Shown: positions 37,001 to 45,815, counted from the stretch's first letter. The stretch is DNA of 64,000 nucleotides from Pseudorhodobacter sp. PARRP1 (GCA_002256245.1 NKIU01000001.1:124001-188000), one strand, 5' to 3'. Notes: generated from the letters alone by a model not told the origin. A program made the numbers and translations.

Positions 37001-37526
37001 GCTGCAATTCCACATAAAGCCGCCCCGGATAAGCCGCCGCCAAGCGCTCGATCAAAACCCGCGCCTTTGGCATCTGCGCTGTCTGCACCAACCGCCCCAA
37101 CGGGCCGTCCGCGCCCCCTGTCAGGCATATCAGCCCCGCCGCATGGCGTTCCAGATCGCCAACCGTCACCTCGGGCAAAGCCCCGCCCTTGTCGATATAA
37201 AGACAAGAGTTCAGCTTCATCAGGTTCATGTAGCCCGCTTCGTCCTGCGCCAGCAGCACGACCGAGGCCGCAGCCTTCACCTTCTCACCCGGCGCACCCG
37301 GATCATAGTTAACCGAGACCTGACAGCCCACAATCGGCTGCACGCCGGCGTCCTTGGCATAAACCGAAAACTCCAATGCCGCGAACATGTTATTGCTGTC
37401 GGTGACAGCCACCGCAGGCATCTCATGCTTGGCACACAGCTTGATCAGCGCCTTCACAGGCACCGCCCCTTCCAGCAGCGAGTGTTCGGTATGGGTGCGA
37501 AGATGGATGAATCGAGGTGCTGACAT
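34044..37526 (-). CDS. dnaE: DNA polymerase III alpha subunit
   Basis: Replicative DNA polymerase subunit of 1160 residues. An N-terminal PHP domain begins FIHLRTHTEHSLLEGAV. The catalytic aspartates are in PDFDIDFCMDRREE, the helix-hairpin-helix and OB-fold regions follow, and the C-terminus ends IKAMQGVVMVEEV. The frame is open to 37595, but the ATG at 37526 gives the family-typical MSAPRFIHLRTH start; I see no good ribosome site before it. The last 54 or so codons are repeated downstream after repeat A. The gene itself appears intact. Confidence 0.95.
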   Translation of the reverse strand: MSAPRFIHLRTHTEHSLLEGAVPVKALIKLCAKHEMPAVAVTDSNNMFAALEFSVYAKDAGVQPIVGCQVSVNYDPGAPGEKVKAAASVVLLAQDEAGYMNLMKLNSCLYIDKGGALPEVTVGDLERHAAGLICLTGGADGPLGRLVQTAQMPKARVLIERLAAAYPGRLYVELQRHPGEGGRLTEAEAATERWFIETAYALDLPLVATNDVYFPAATMYEAHDALICIAEGAYVDQQQPRRRLTPQHYFKTEAEMVALFADLPEAVENTVEIARRCAFATYKRKPILPKFADDEVNELRRQANEGLQRRLAVIPHAVSVEEYQARLDFELGIIEKMGFPGYFLIVADFIAWAKQHHIPVGPGRGSGAGSLVAYALTITDLDPLRYALLFERFLNPERVSMPDFDIDFCMDRREEVIRYVQGKYGRDKVGQIITFGALLSKAAVRDVGRVLQMSYGQVDRLSKMIPVEGVKPVSITKALADEPRLREAAKEEVVARLLDYGAQIEGLYRNASTHAAGVVIGDRPLDELVPLYQDPKSDMPATQFNMKWVEQAGLVKFDFLGLKTLTVIQNAIDLIVGGGRDLHVAQDGRQLYTPPPGAKNDIGHIPLDDKATYELYAAAKTVAVFQVESSGMMDALRRMKPTCIEDIVALVALYRPGPMENIPTYCEVKNGQRALESIHPTIDHILAETQGIIVYQEQVMQIAQVMGGYSLGGADLLRRAMGKKIAEEMAKERPKFVEGCAKTHGIDGKKSGEVFDLLEKFANYGFNKSHAAAYAVVSYQTGWLKANHPVEFMAGVMNCDIHLTDKLAVYKREVGKLGIKTVAPCVNASLATFSVRDGAVVYALGALKGVGVEAMKLIVAARGGKAFATLFDFARRVDMKRVGKRPLEMLARAGAFDVLDGNRARVFEGLDALVAYSAAIHEAQNSSQVSLFGESGADIPEPRLPYRDDWLPVERLTQEHLAIGFYLSGHPLDDYMSALKKKDVLTLTELTHVAERGTVIKKIAGSVASKQERKSAKGNRFAFVQLSDPTGLYEVTVFSDTLEAARDLLEPGMNVVLTVKAELEGETLKLLANAVQPVTQVAEAAGAQDLRIHLNKPEAAASIAMLLTKLEGRNRAQITLCVPDEDGREIDVLLPQPYPVTAQIKGAIKAMQGVVMVEEV

Positions 37527-37603
37527 GGGGGGAGAGTAGCGCGGCAAAACGATGGGGGGAAGGGCACGTTCGCGCCGTTCTGGCCTATGGTTCAATCACA
37601 ACA

Positions 37604-38480
37604 AAGGGCAACGCCCGTCCGCCGGGTGGGCGAACCACAGAATTTCTAGGCACTTTATCACGCAACAAATCCCCCAAAAGTTCTAGGCGCGACATGGCAA
37701 AAGCGCCCGCCCGAGGGGGCGGACGGGCGCTGCCCGGCGGCGCATGCGCGCCTTGATTCCGGGCAAGGCTGGCTTGCTTTTCAGCCGTCTCAAAGCAAGA
37801 CCTGCCCACCCCACAGGCAGCACCCTACCCCCTTCCCCAAGCCGCCCCGGCGCAGGCCGGGGCCTCACCCTAAACCGCATCCCCCCACAGGGCAGCGCCC
37901 GTCCGCCGGGTGGGCGAACCACCGATATTCTAGGCACTTTATGCCTCAGCAAATCCCCCAGAACTTCAAGGCACGACATAGCAACAGCGCCCGCCCGAGG
38001 GGGCGGACCCCTTTCAGCGATTGCAAGCAATCGCTTACCGGGCAATGGGGCGCTGCCCGGCGGCGCTAAAGCGCCTTGATTCCGGGCAAGGCTGGCCTGC
38101 TTGGCAGCCCTATCAAAGCAAGAGTTGCTCACCCCACAGGCATCACGCTACCCCTTTCCCCAAGCCGCCCCGGCGAAGGCCGGGGCCTCAACCCAAACCC
38201 CATCACCCCCACAGGGCAGCGCCCGTCCGCCGGGTGGGCGAACCACCGATATTCTAGGCGCTTTATGCCTCAGCAAATCCCCCAGAAGTTCTAGGCGAGA
38301 GCCCTCAATAGCGCCCGCCCGAGGGGGCGGACGGGCGCTGCCCGGCGGCGCTAAAGCGCCTTGATTCCGGGCAAGGCTGGCTTGCTTTTCAGCCGTATCA
38401 AAGCAACTGCTGCCTACTCCATAAGCATCTCCCCCAAGCCGCCCCGGCGCAGGCCGGGGCCTCGCCCGCAGCACCTCCAC
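37604..38480. repeat. Tandem array C: three units of 284-324 bp
   Basis: Three direct copies begin near 37604, 37888 and 38212. Each starts GGGCARCGCCCGTCCGCC and continues GGGTGGGCGAACCAC, TTCTAGGC-CTTTAT, AAATCCCCCA and a palindromic GCGCCCGCCCGAGGGGGCGG. Then come GGCGCTAAAGCGCC (altered in unit 1), ATTCCGGGCAAGGCTGGC and CCGCCCCGGCG-AGGCCGGGGC. In unit 3 the outer 18-bp arms (38214-38231 and 38326-38343) are perfect inverted repeats. Unit 2 has a 39-base insertion containing AGCGATTG-CAAG-CAATCGCT. I see no gene in 37527-38734 beyond this array and the possible small RNA. Confidence 0.9.
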
Positions 38481-38538
38481 CCCAAATCCTTAACAAATCC
38501 TTAAATCCACCACCCCAACCCACTGATATCAAACAACT

Positions 38539-38606
38539 AAAAAAGGTCCCGAGTTGGGACCACACCGTCACCCCCATATTTTCCCGAAAACTCCTTTCGC
38601 AAAACC
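38539..38606 (-). ncRNA. Possible small RNA ending in an orphan terminator
   Basis: Bases 38539-38561 read on the minus strand as GGTCCC-AACTC-GGGACC plus six T residues, identical over 23 bases to the tRNA-Gly terminator at 7809-7831. No minus-strand gene lies upstream of it. A weak promoter TTGGTC (38641-38636), 17-base spacer, GATAGA (38618-38613) would give a transcript of about 68 nt. Within it ATGGGTTTTGCG opens a 13-codon frame, probably by chance. Transcription is unproven. Confidence 0.35.
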
Positions 38607-38734
38607 CATCAATCTATCGCTTGCACAAACCCCACGACCAAGGCTTGATAGACCCACAGCCAGCGCCCCCGCTTTACGCCGCATCGGGCGGGCGCGCGAC
38701 ATGGCCCTATAGGCAGACCGCGGCAGGACAGACC

Positions 38735-40129
38735 ATGACCGACACAGCGTTTCTCCTGAACGGAACGCCGGTGCGCGTATCAGGCGACAGCCCCACCCGC
38801 ACCCTGCTGGAATATCTGCGCGAAGACCAACAGCTGTGCGGCACCAAGGAAGGCTGCAACGAAGGCGACTGCGGCGCCTGCACCGTCATGGTGACAGATG
38901 AAAACGGCCCGAAAGCCTTAAACGCCTGCATCCTGTTCCTGCCGCAACTCCACGGCAAAGCCGTCCGCACGGTTGAGGGTATCTCCGGCCCCACAGGCGA
39001 ACTCCACCCCGTGCAGGCCGAGATGATCGCCCACCACGGCAGCCAATGCGGCTTCTGCACCCCCGGTTTCATCGCCTCAATGGCCACCGCCCACACCACC
39101 GGCAGGCGTGATCACGACACCACCCTCGCCGGCAACCTCTGCCGCTGCACCGGCTATGCCCCGATCATCCGCGCCGCCGAAGCCGCAGCCGCAGCCCCCA
39201 TCCCCGCCTGGATGCAAACCGACCAGCACAACCTGCCCGCCGTGGTGGGGTCCGGGGAGGCGGATCGCCTCTCCGGCGCGTTCCGCCCGACCAACAGCGA
39301 CGATCTTGCCGACTGGTATGCCCAAAACCCGCAAGCCACCCTGATCGCAGGCGCCACCGATGTCGGCCTCTGGGTCACCAAGCAACTGCGCGATCTCGGC
39401 CCGATCGCCTTCCTGAACGCCGTCACCGACCTGCAACAGATCGAGCAAACCCCCGGCCATCTCCACATCGGCGCGGGCGTCACCATCACCCAACTGCGCG
39501 AAGCCCTCGCCCCGCACCACCCCAGCTTTGCCGAGCTGCTGCGCCGCTACGCGTCCGAGCAAGTCCGCAACGCCGCCACCATCGGCGGCAACATCGCCAA
39601 CGGCTCGCCCATCGGTGACGGCCCCCCCGCCCTGATCGCGCTGGGTGCCACCCTGCACCTGCGCAAAGGTGACGACCTTCGCAGCATCCCGCTGGAATCC
39701 TTCTTCGTTGAGTACCGCAAACAAGACCGCCAACCCGGCGAGTTCGTGGCTGGCATCACCCTGCCCACCAACGCGCCAAACTTGCGCTGCTACAAACTGA
39801 CCAAACGCTTTGACCAAGACATCTCGGCCGTCCTCGGCTGCTTCAACCTTACCATTGAGGCGGGTCATATCACCCAAGCCCGCATCGCCTTCGGTGGCAT
39901 GGCAGGCATCCCCAAACGCGCCACCCATGTCGAGGCCGCCCTGCTCAACCACCCCTTCACCCTGCAAACCCTTGAAACCGCCCTCCCTGCCTTCGCCAAA
40001 GATTTCCAACCCCTCACCGACATGCGCGCCTCCTCAACCTACCGCCTGACCACCGCGCAGAACCTGCTGATCCGCTATTTCCACGACTTGAACGGCACCA
40101 AAACCAACGTTTTGGAGGTCACCCTATGA
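38735..40129 (+). CDS. xdhA: Xanthine dehydrogenase small subunit (FeS/FAD)
   Basis: A 464-residue subunit that passes electrons from the molybdenum centre to NAD in hypoxanthine/xanthine oxidation to urate. Two [2Fe-2S] clusters are bound by CGTKEGCNEGDCGAC near residue 44 and by CGFCTPGF plus CRCTGY near 107-145. The FAD domain follows, with ATIGGNIANGSPIGD near residue 287. The ATG at 38735 has an AGGA site; the frame is open further upstream without a good start. First gene of xdhA-xdhB-xdhC-amidohydrolase, overlapping xdhB by four bases. Confidence 0.95.
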   Translation: MTDTAFLLNGTPVRVSGDSPTRTLLEYLREDQQLCGTKEGCNEGDCGACTVMVTDENGPKALNACILFLPQLHGKAVRTVEGISGPTGELHPVQAEMIAHHGSQCGFCTPGFIASMATAHTTGRRDHDTTLAGNLCRCTGYAPIIRAAEAAAAAPIPAWMQTDQHNLPAVVGSGEADRLSGAFRPTNSDDLADWYAQNPQATLIAGATDVGLWVTKQLRDLGPIAFLNAVTDLQQIEQTPGHLHIGAGVTITQLREALAPHHPSFAELLRRYASEQVRNAATIGGNIANGSPIGDGPPALIALGATLHLRKGDDLRSIPLESFFVEYRKQDRQPGEFVAGITLPTNAPNLRCYKLTKRFDQDISAVLGCFNLTIEAGHITQARIAFGGMAGIPKRATHVEAALLNHPFTLQTLETALPAFAKDFQPLTDMRASSTYRLTTAQNLLIRYFHDLNGTKTNVLEVTL

Positions 40130-42468
40130 CCATGGGCAAACCCCTTCCGCACGACAGCGCCCCCCTGCACGTCACGGGCCAAGCCCGCTACCTTGACGAT
40201 CTGCCGCTGCCCGCAGGCACCCTGCACGCCGCCTTTGGCCTGTCCACCTGCGCCCACGGCACCATCACCGCCATCGACCTTTCCGCCGTCAAAGCCGCGC
40301 CCGGCGTCCTTAAAGTCTATGCGGCGGCAGACTTTACCGAGATGCCCGATTGCTCGCCCTCCACCCACGACGAGCCCCTGCTCGCCACCGGAACCGTCCA
40401 TTACATCGGCCAACCCGTCTTTCTCGTCATCGCCGACACGCATCTGAACGCCCGCAAAGCCGCCCGCCTTGGCCGCATCACCTACGCCGACCTCCCCGCC
40501 CTTCTGACCGTTGATGACGCCCTCAAAGCCAATTCCCGCTTTGAACAAGGCCCGATCATCTGGACCAAAGGCGACGCCACCCGCGCCATCGCAACTGCCC
40601 CCCAGATCATCGAAGGCACGATGGAGGTCGGCGGCCAAGAACACTTCTACCTCGAAGGCCAGATCGCCGCCGCGCTGCCGCAAGAAGACGGCGTGCACAT
40701 CTATTCCTCCACCCAACACCCGACCGAGATTCAACACAAAGTCGCCCACGCCCTGCACCTTCCGATGAGCGCCGTGCGCGTCGAAACCCGCCGCATGGGT
40801 GGCGGTTTCGGCGGCAAGGAATCCCAAGGCAACGCCCTCGCCATCGCTTGTGCTGTCGCCGCGCGCGATCTGAACAAGCCTTGCAAGATGCGCTACGACC
40901 GCGACGACGATATGATGATCACCGGCAAGCGCCACGATCTGCGCATCACTTACCGCGCCGGGATAGATGCAAATGGCCGGATTCTGGGCCTCGATTTCAC
41001 CCACCTGATCCGCTGCGGCTGGGCGCAAGACCTGTCCCTCGCCGTCGCCGACCGCGCCATGCTGCACGCCGACAACTGCTATCATCTGCCCGACATCCGC
41101 ATTGAATCGCATCGGCTGAAAACCAACACCCAATCCGCCACCGCCTATCGCGGTTTCGGCGGCCCGCAGGGCATTGTCGGCATCGAGCGGGTGATCGACC
41201 ACATCGCCTTTGCGCTGAAAAAAGACCCCAACGCCATCCGCAAGCTCAACTACTACCGCGCCGCCGAACCCACAGGCCCCGGCACCGGCCACCGCATAGG
41301 CTCCACCTATTCGCCCAAAAACCACATCCCGCAAACCACCCCCTACTTCATGGAGGTCGAGGATTTCATCGGCCAGGACATCACCGACGCCTTGGAGAAA
41401 TCGAGCAATTACGCTGCCCGCCGCGCCGAAATCGCGGCATGGAATAGCACTAATCCGATCCTGAAGCGCGGCATCGCCTTTACCCCGGTCAAATTCGGCA
41501 TCTCGTTCACCCTCACCTGGCTGAACCAAGCAGGTGCCTTGGTGCATGTCTATCAAGACGGCTCGATCCACCTCAACCACGGCGGCACCGAGATGGGTCA
41601 GGGCCTGAACCAAAAGGTCGCCCAAGTCGCGGCGCAAGTGTTCGGCGTGGATACCGCGCAGGTGAAAATCACCGCCACCGATACCGCCAAAGTCCCCAAC
41701 ACCTCGGCCACCGCCGCCTCATCCGGGGCGGATATGAACGGCATGGCGGCGCAAAACGCCTGCGAGATCATTCGCCAACGCATGGCCGATTTCCTCGCCA
41801 ATAAACTCGGCCTGCCCGCCGCGAAAATCCAATTCCAAAACGGCGAAGTCCGCGCCGGGGCCGAGACCTTCCCCTTCGCCCAAGTCGCGGCTTGGGCCTA
41901 TCAAGCCCGGATTTACCTCAGCTCCACCGGCTTCTACGCCACCCCCAAAATCACTTGGGACCGCGTCAAAGGCCAAGGCCGCCCGTTCCTGTATTTCGCC
42001 TATGGCGCGGCCATCACCGAAGTGGTGATCGACACCCTCACCGGCGAAAACCGCATCCTGCGCACCGACATCCTGCACGACGCGGGCACCTCGCTGAACC
42101 CCGCGCTAGACATCGGTCAGGTTGAGGGTGCCTACGTTCAAGGTGCCGGATGGCTGACCACCGAAGAACTGGTCTGGAACGCCAAAGGTGCTTTATCCAC
42201 CCACGCCCCCAGCACCTACAAAATCCCCGCCTGTTCCGACCGCCCGCCGATTTTCAACGTCGCCCTGTGGGATAAACCCAACCGCGAAGACACCGTCGGC
42301 AAATCGAAAGCCGTGGGCGAGCCGCCGTTCAACCTTGGCATCTCCGCCTTCCTCGCCCTATCCGACGCCATCGCCGCAACCGGCGACGGCAGCCGCTACC
42401 CGTCCTTGGATGCCCCCGCCACGCCCGAGCGCATCCTGATGGCGGTGCAGGCGCAACGCGATGTTTGA
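40126..42468 (+). CDS. xdhB: Xanthine dehydrogenase large subunit (molybdopterin)
   Basis: A 780-residue molybdopterin subunit where purine hydroxylation takes place. Family landmarks include GQEHFYLEGQ (cofactor-binding Gln and glycines), GGGFGGKES near residue 225, AYRGFGGPQG with the substrate-site arginine and GGTEMGQGLN. Near the C-terminus, SKAVGEPPFNLG carries the catalytic Glu (GE). It overlaps xdhA (ATGA) and xdhC by eight bases, so all three subunits are coupled. Confidence 0.95.
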   Translation: MTMGKPLPHDSAPLHVTGQARYLDDLPLPAGTLHAAFGLSTCAHGTITAIDLSAVKAAPGVLKVYAAADFTEMPDCSPSTHDEPLLATGTVHYIGQPVFLVIADTHLNARKAARLGRITYADLPALLTVDDALKANSRFEQGPIIWTKGDATRAIATAPQIIEGTMEVGGQEHFYLEGQIAAALPQEDGVHIYSSTQHPTEIQHKVAHALHLPMSAVRVETRRMGGGFGGKESQGNALAIACAVAARDLNKPCKMRYDRDDDMMITGKRHDLRITYRAGIDANGRILGLDFTHLIRCGWAQDLSLAVADRAMLHADNCYHLPDIRIESHRLKTNTQSATAYRGFGGPQGIVGIERVIDHIAFALKKDPNAIRKLNYYRAAEPTGPGTGHRIGSTYSPKNHIPQTTPYFMEVEDFIGQDITDALEKSSNYAARRAEIAAWNSTNPILKRGIAFTPVKFGISFTLTWLNQAGALVHVYQDGSIHLNHGGTEMGQGLNQKVAQVAAQVFGVDTAQVKITATDTAKVPNTSATAASSGADMNGMAAQNACEIIRQRMADFLANKLGLPAAKIQFQNGEVRAGAETFPFAQVAAWAYQARIYLSSTGFYATPKITWDRVKGQGRPFLYFAYGAAITEVVIDTLTGENRILRTDILHDAGTSLNPALDIGQVEGAYVQGAGWLTTEELVWNAKGALSTHAPSTYKIPACSDRPPIFNVALWDKPNREDTVGKSKAVGEPPFNLGISAFLALSDAIAATGDGSRYPSLDAPATPERILMAVQAQRDV

Positions 42469-43390
42469 CCTCGCCACCTTAGCGCAAACCGTGGCCCGCC
42501 ACGGCCCCACCGCCCGCGTGGTGGTCGCCGCGCACAAAGGCTCGTCCCCGCGTGAGGTCGGGGCGGCGATGCTGGTCTGGGCCACCGGCCAATCCGGCAC
42601 CATCGGCGGCGGCGCGTTAGAGCATCAAGCCACCGAACACGCCCGCACCCTGTTGACTACAAAAGAAAAATCTCTCACCCACACCGCCCTCGGCCCAAAA
42701 CTCAACCAATGCTGCGGCGGCGCTGTCACCCTCTTCACCGAGGTGTTCACCCGCGCCACCCTCCCCGCCGAGGCCCCCCTGATCGCCCGCGCCACCACCG
42801 ACGCGCCGATGCCGCTCGCCGTCAAACGCCTGCTCGCAACCGCCCGCAACCAAGGCACAATCCCCAGCCCGCAGCTATGCCAAGGCTGGATGATCGAACC
42901 CCTCGCCCAACCCCAGCGCCACCTGTGGATCTGGGGCGCGGGCCACGTTGGCCGCGCTTTGGTCCACACGCTTGCGCCGCTGCCCGATCTGCACATCACC
43001 TGGATCGACACCGCCCCCAACCGCTTCCCCGCCGAAATCCCCGACAACACCACCGCCCTGCCGGTTACCGATCCCGCCAACGCCGTCCCGCTCGCCCCCC
43101 GGTCAGCCGAGCATCTGATCCTCACCTACTCCCACGCGCTTGATCTCGACCTCTGCCACCGCCTGCTGTTGCACGGCTTCCAAGCACTTGGCCTGATCGG
43201 CTCCCAAACCAAATGGGCGCGCTTCCAATCCCGCCTGCGCGCCCTCGGCCACACCCCGCAAAGCATCGCCCAAATCACCTGCCCGATCGGCGACCCAGCC
43301 CTTGGCAAACACCCAACCGCCATCGCCATTGGTGTGGCCGCGCAGCTTCTGCGCCCCCGCGCCACCGCAGCCCAATCCCTGACCGCCTGA
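42461..43390 (+). CDS. xdhC: Xanthine dehydrogenase accessory protein XdhC
   Basis: A 309-residue chaperone that binds molybdenum cofactor, protects its sulfuration and inserts it into XdhB; not part of the final enzyme. An N-terminal CoxI/XdhC segment reads KGSSPREVGAAMLVW with GTIGGGALEH. A Rossmann-like C-terminal domain starts near LWIWGAGHVGRALV and ends with a CPIGDPALGKHPTAIAIGVAAQLL-type signature. It overlaps xdhB and precedes the amidohydrolase gene by 17 bases. Confidence 0.93.
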   Translation: MFDLATLAQTVARHGPTARVVVAAHKGSSPREVGAAMLVWATGQSGTIGGGALEHQATEHARTLLTTKEKSLTHTALGPKLNQCCGGAVTLFTEVFTRATLPAEAPLIARATTDAPMPLAVKRLLATARNQGTIPSPQLCQGWMIEPLAQPQRHLWIWGAGHVGRALVHTLAPLPDLHITWIDTAPNRFPAEIPDNTTALPVTDPANAVPLAPRSAEHLILTYSHALDLDLCHRLLLHGFQALGLIGSQTKWARFQSRLRALGHTPQSIAQITCPIGDPALGKHPTAIAIGVAAQLLRPRATAAQSLTA

Positions 43391-43407
43391 CCGAAAAACG
43401 AGGCCCC

Positions 43408-44697
43408 ATGTTTGATCTGATCCTGCGCCGCGCCAATCTGCCTGATGGCCGCAAAGCCATCGACATCGCCATCGCGGGCGGCAAAATCGCCGAAATCGCC
43501 CCAAACATCCAAGCCACTGCCCACACGGAAATAGACGCCACAAACCGCCTCGCCTCGCCCCCCTTCGTCGATCCGCACTTCCACATGGACGCCACGCTGT
43601 CGCTGGGCCTGCCCCGGATGAACCGCTCCGGCACCTTGCTCGAAGGCATAGCACTTTGGGGCGAACTCCGCCCCACCCTGACCATCGACGCACTGGTCGA
43701 GCGCGCCCTGCGCTACTGCGACCTCGCCGTCACCCAAGGCCTGCTCGCCATCCGCACCCATGTTGACACATCCGACCCGAAACTGACCACGGTCGAGGCG
43801 ATGCTAGAGGTCAAGCGCCGCGTCGCTCCCTACATCACCCTGCAACTGGTGGCCTTCCCGCAAGACGGCTACACCCGCACCGCAACCGGTGCCCAATCCC
43901 TCACCCGCGCCCTGGATATGGGCGTCGATGTCGTCGGTGGCATCCCGCATTTCGAGCGCACCATGGCCGAGGGCCAAGCCTCGGTCGAAGCCCTCTGCCG
44001 CCTCGCCGCCGACCGTGGCCTGCCCGTCGATATGCACTGTGATGAGACGGATGACCCCAACTCCCGCCACGTCGAAACCCTCGCCGCCGAAACCATCCGC
44101 CACGGCCTGCAAGGCCGGGTTGCAGGCTCGCACCTGACCTCAATGCATTCGATGGACAACTACTATGCCAGCAAACTGATCCCGCTGATCGCGGAATCTC
44201 AGATGAACGTGATCCCCAACCCCCTCATCAATATCATGCTGCAAGGCCGCCACGACACCTACCCCAAACGCCGCGGCATGACCCGCGTGCCCGAACTGAT
44301 GGCCGCTGGCATCAACGTCTCATTCGGGCATGATTGCGTGATGGACCCGTGGTATGCGATGGGCTCGGGCGATATGCTGGAGGTCGGCCATATGGCCATC
44401 CATTCGGCGCAAATGGGCAGCCTTGACGATAAAACCAAGATTTTCAACGCCCTGACCATCAACTCCGCCAAAACCATGGGGCTGGAAAACTACGGTCTGG
44501 AAAAAGGCCGCAACGCCGATCTGATCCTGCTGCAAGCCCGCGACCCCGCCGAAGCCTTGCGCCTGAAAGCTACCAAACTCTTGGTGATCAAGGCGGGCCA
44601 GATCATCGCCCGCACTGAACCACGCATCGCCCAACTGTCGCTGCAAGGCCGCCCCAGCAGCATCGACCCAGCCACAGGCTTCGTGCCAAACTACTGA
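43408..44697 (+). CDS. Cytosine deaminase-type amidohydrolase
   Basis: A 429-residue amidohydrolase of the CodA group, hydrolysing an amino group from a pyrimidine or related ring. Metal ligands are His57 and His59 (DPHFHMDA), His210 with Asp212-Glu213 (MHCDETDD, the CodA-type catalytic glutamate region), His242 (AGSHLTSMHS) and Asp309 (FGHDCVMDPW). The ATG at 43408 has a CGAGG site; the longer open frame upstream overlaps xdhC in another frame. Downstream of xdhC in the same operon, it suggests joint purine and pyrimidine salvage. A relative acting on another deaminable ring cannot be excluded. Confidence 0.88.
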   Translation: MFDLILRRANLPDGRKAIDIAIAGGKIAEIAPNIQATAHTEIDATNRLASPPFVDPHFHMDATLSLGLPRMNRSGTLLEGIALWGELRPTLTIDALVERALRYCDLAVTQGLLAIRTHVDTSDPKLTTVEAMLEVKRRVAPYITLQLVAFPQDGYTRTATGAQSLTRALDMGVDVVGGIPHFERTMAEGQASVEALCRLAADRGLPVDMHCDETDDPNSRHVETLAAETIRHGLQGRVAGSHLTSMHSMDNYYASKLIPLIAESQMNVIPNPLINIMLQGRHDTYPKRRGMTRVPELMAAGINVSFGHDCVMDPWYAMGSGDMLEVGHMAIHSAQMGSLDDKTKIFNALTINSAKTMGLENYGLEKGRNADLILLQARDPAEALRLKATKLLVIKAGQIIARTEPRIAQLSLQGRPSSIDPATGFVPNY

Positions 44698-44727
44698 TTT
44701 CACCTGTTCACAAATATCCTCGGGGGG

Positions 44728-44812
44728 CGGATTTGCCCGGCAAATCCGGGGGGCAGACAGCCCCCCGATTTATGCCTGCATAAATCGACACGATTTATTT
44801 CTGCAATAAATC
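44728..44812. repeat. Hairpin cluster E1 between two convergent deaminase genes
   Basis: Four strong hairpins in a row: CGGATTTGC-CCG-GCAAATCCG (44728-44748), GGGGGGC-AGACA-GCCCCCC (44748-44766), GATTTATGC-CT-GCATAAATC (44767-44786) and GATTTATT-TCTGC-AATAAATC (44792-44812). They fill almost the whole gap. They may terminate both transcripts, but the GATTT/AAATC style recurs elsewhere in the window. Confidence 0.75.
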
Positions 44813-44813
44813 G

Positions 44814-45290
44814 CTACCCCCACACCCCCTGATGCACCACCGCGGCCTCATCCTCCAGCATCGGCCCAATCACCTCAACCTGCCGCTGCCCCGCCGCAAA
44901 CACCACCCGGCAGGGCAGATCCAAGGTCGGGTTTTCGGGGTGATTGCCGGTGATCTCTTTCAACTGGTGCTCGGACATGCCGTAAACCACGCGCTTCAGA
45001 CCGGTCCAATAGATCGCCCCCGCGCACATCGCACAGGGCTCGGCCGAGGTGTAAATCGTGCACTCGCGCAGCAGATCCACGGGCAGGCTGGTCGAGGCCC
45101 GCGTCATCAACACCCGCTCGGCATGGCCGGTCATGTCATGGTCGGGCATATAGGCATTGTGCTGCGTCATCAGCACCGTGCCATCCGGCCCGACAAGAAT
45201 AGAGGCAAACGGATGCACCCCTGCCTGCTTGGCCTTTTCCGATTCCGCAATCGCCACCCGCAACAGCGCCACATGATCCAATTCAGCCAT
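44814..45290 (-). CDS. Guanine deaminase-type nucleoside/nucleobase deaminase
   Basis: A 158-residue member of the cytidine/deoxycytidylate deaminase fold with zinc ligands His56 (GHAERV, catalytic Glu58) and Cys86, Cys89 (PCAMC). The closest function I would expect is guanine deaminase, giving xanthine for the neighbouring xanthine dehydrogenase, but other deaminases of this fold are possible. The ATG at 45290 starts MAELDHVALLRVAIAES; a start ten codons earlier is less likely. It converges with the amidohydrolase gene across hairpin cluster E1. Confidence 0.85.
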   Translation of the reverse strand: MAELDHVALLRVAIAESEKAKQAGVHPFASILVGPDGTVLMTQHNAYMPDHDMTGHAERVLMTRASTSLPVDLLRECTIYTSAEPCAMCAGAIYWTGLKRVVYGMSEHQLKEITGNHPENPTLDLPCRVVFAAGQRQVEVIGPMLEDEAAVVHQGVWG

Positions 45291-45815
45291 CTTCCGCTTC
45301 CCTTGCTCCACCACCGGCACAGACTCGTCGCATCACGCCCGGCAATCAAGCATCGTTTCGCCGCGACTGCGCGGCAAATTTCAGCAACTGTTATGGCTTT
45401 TGCCTACAAATACAGCACACCCTACAGCACCCTTCGCGCACCCCCCCGGTGAAATATCGGCTAACAATTTGAAATCATATCAAAATATGATGATCCGCCC
45501 GCGTCAGAATTCTGGGCGCAATCCCGACGCGCCCCTTGCGACGCTTAAGCCATCCGGTCTAACCTTTGCGCAACAATCTGCACAAAAACCGCAGATGATA
45601 CCGCCCTGGGGAGCGTTCAACGTGCCGATCCATCCGCCACACCTCTGCCCGCTTTCAACAAAAGCCGTGGCGATTACCCGGCTAAATCTTGAAAGTGCTT
45701 CAAGCGCAAACCGCGTAGGCAAGACAGCCGCGCCGATTATCAACTATGCGACCGCATTTCTGCCCGTATGTGTTCTGCCCACCCGGTAACTGTAGCCCAA
45801 AGGACCAAGCGCCTG
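45291..45815. other. 525-base gap upstream of the nucleoside transporter operon
   Basis: No gene that I trust. It contains an AT-rich inverted repeat ATCATAT-CAAA-ATATGAT (45474-45491) that could be an operator, and the promoters of the deaminase (minus) and transporter (plus). An open minus-strand frame at 45504-45743 lacks a ribosome site and a recognisable product. I could not identify a purine- or xanthine-sensing riboswitch by eye. Confidence 0.4.

Noticed and set aside
37604-38480. Array C as a CRISPR array
   Set aside because: Units are about 300 bp, internally palindromic, with no short repeats and unique spacers and no cas genes.
45504-45743. Minus-strand open frame of 79 codons in the gap before the nucleoside transporter
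   Set aside because: No ribosome site, odd composition and no recognisable family; more likely a chance frame in GC-rich DNA.
45291-45815. Purine/xanthine riboswitch before the nucleoside transporter
   Set aside because: I looked for the conserved three-way junction and loop bases and could not find them by eye; an Rfam scan would settle it.
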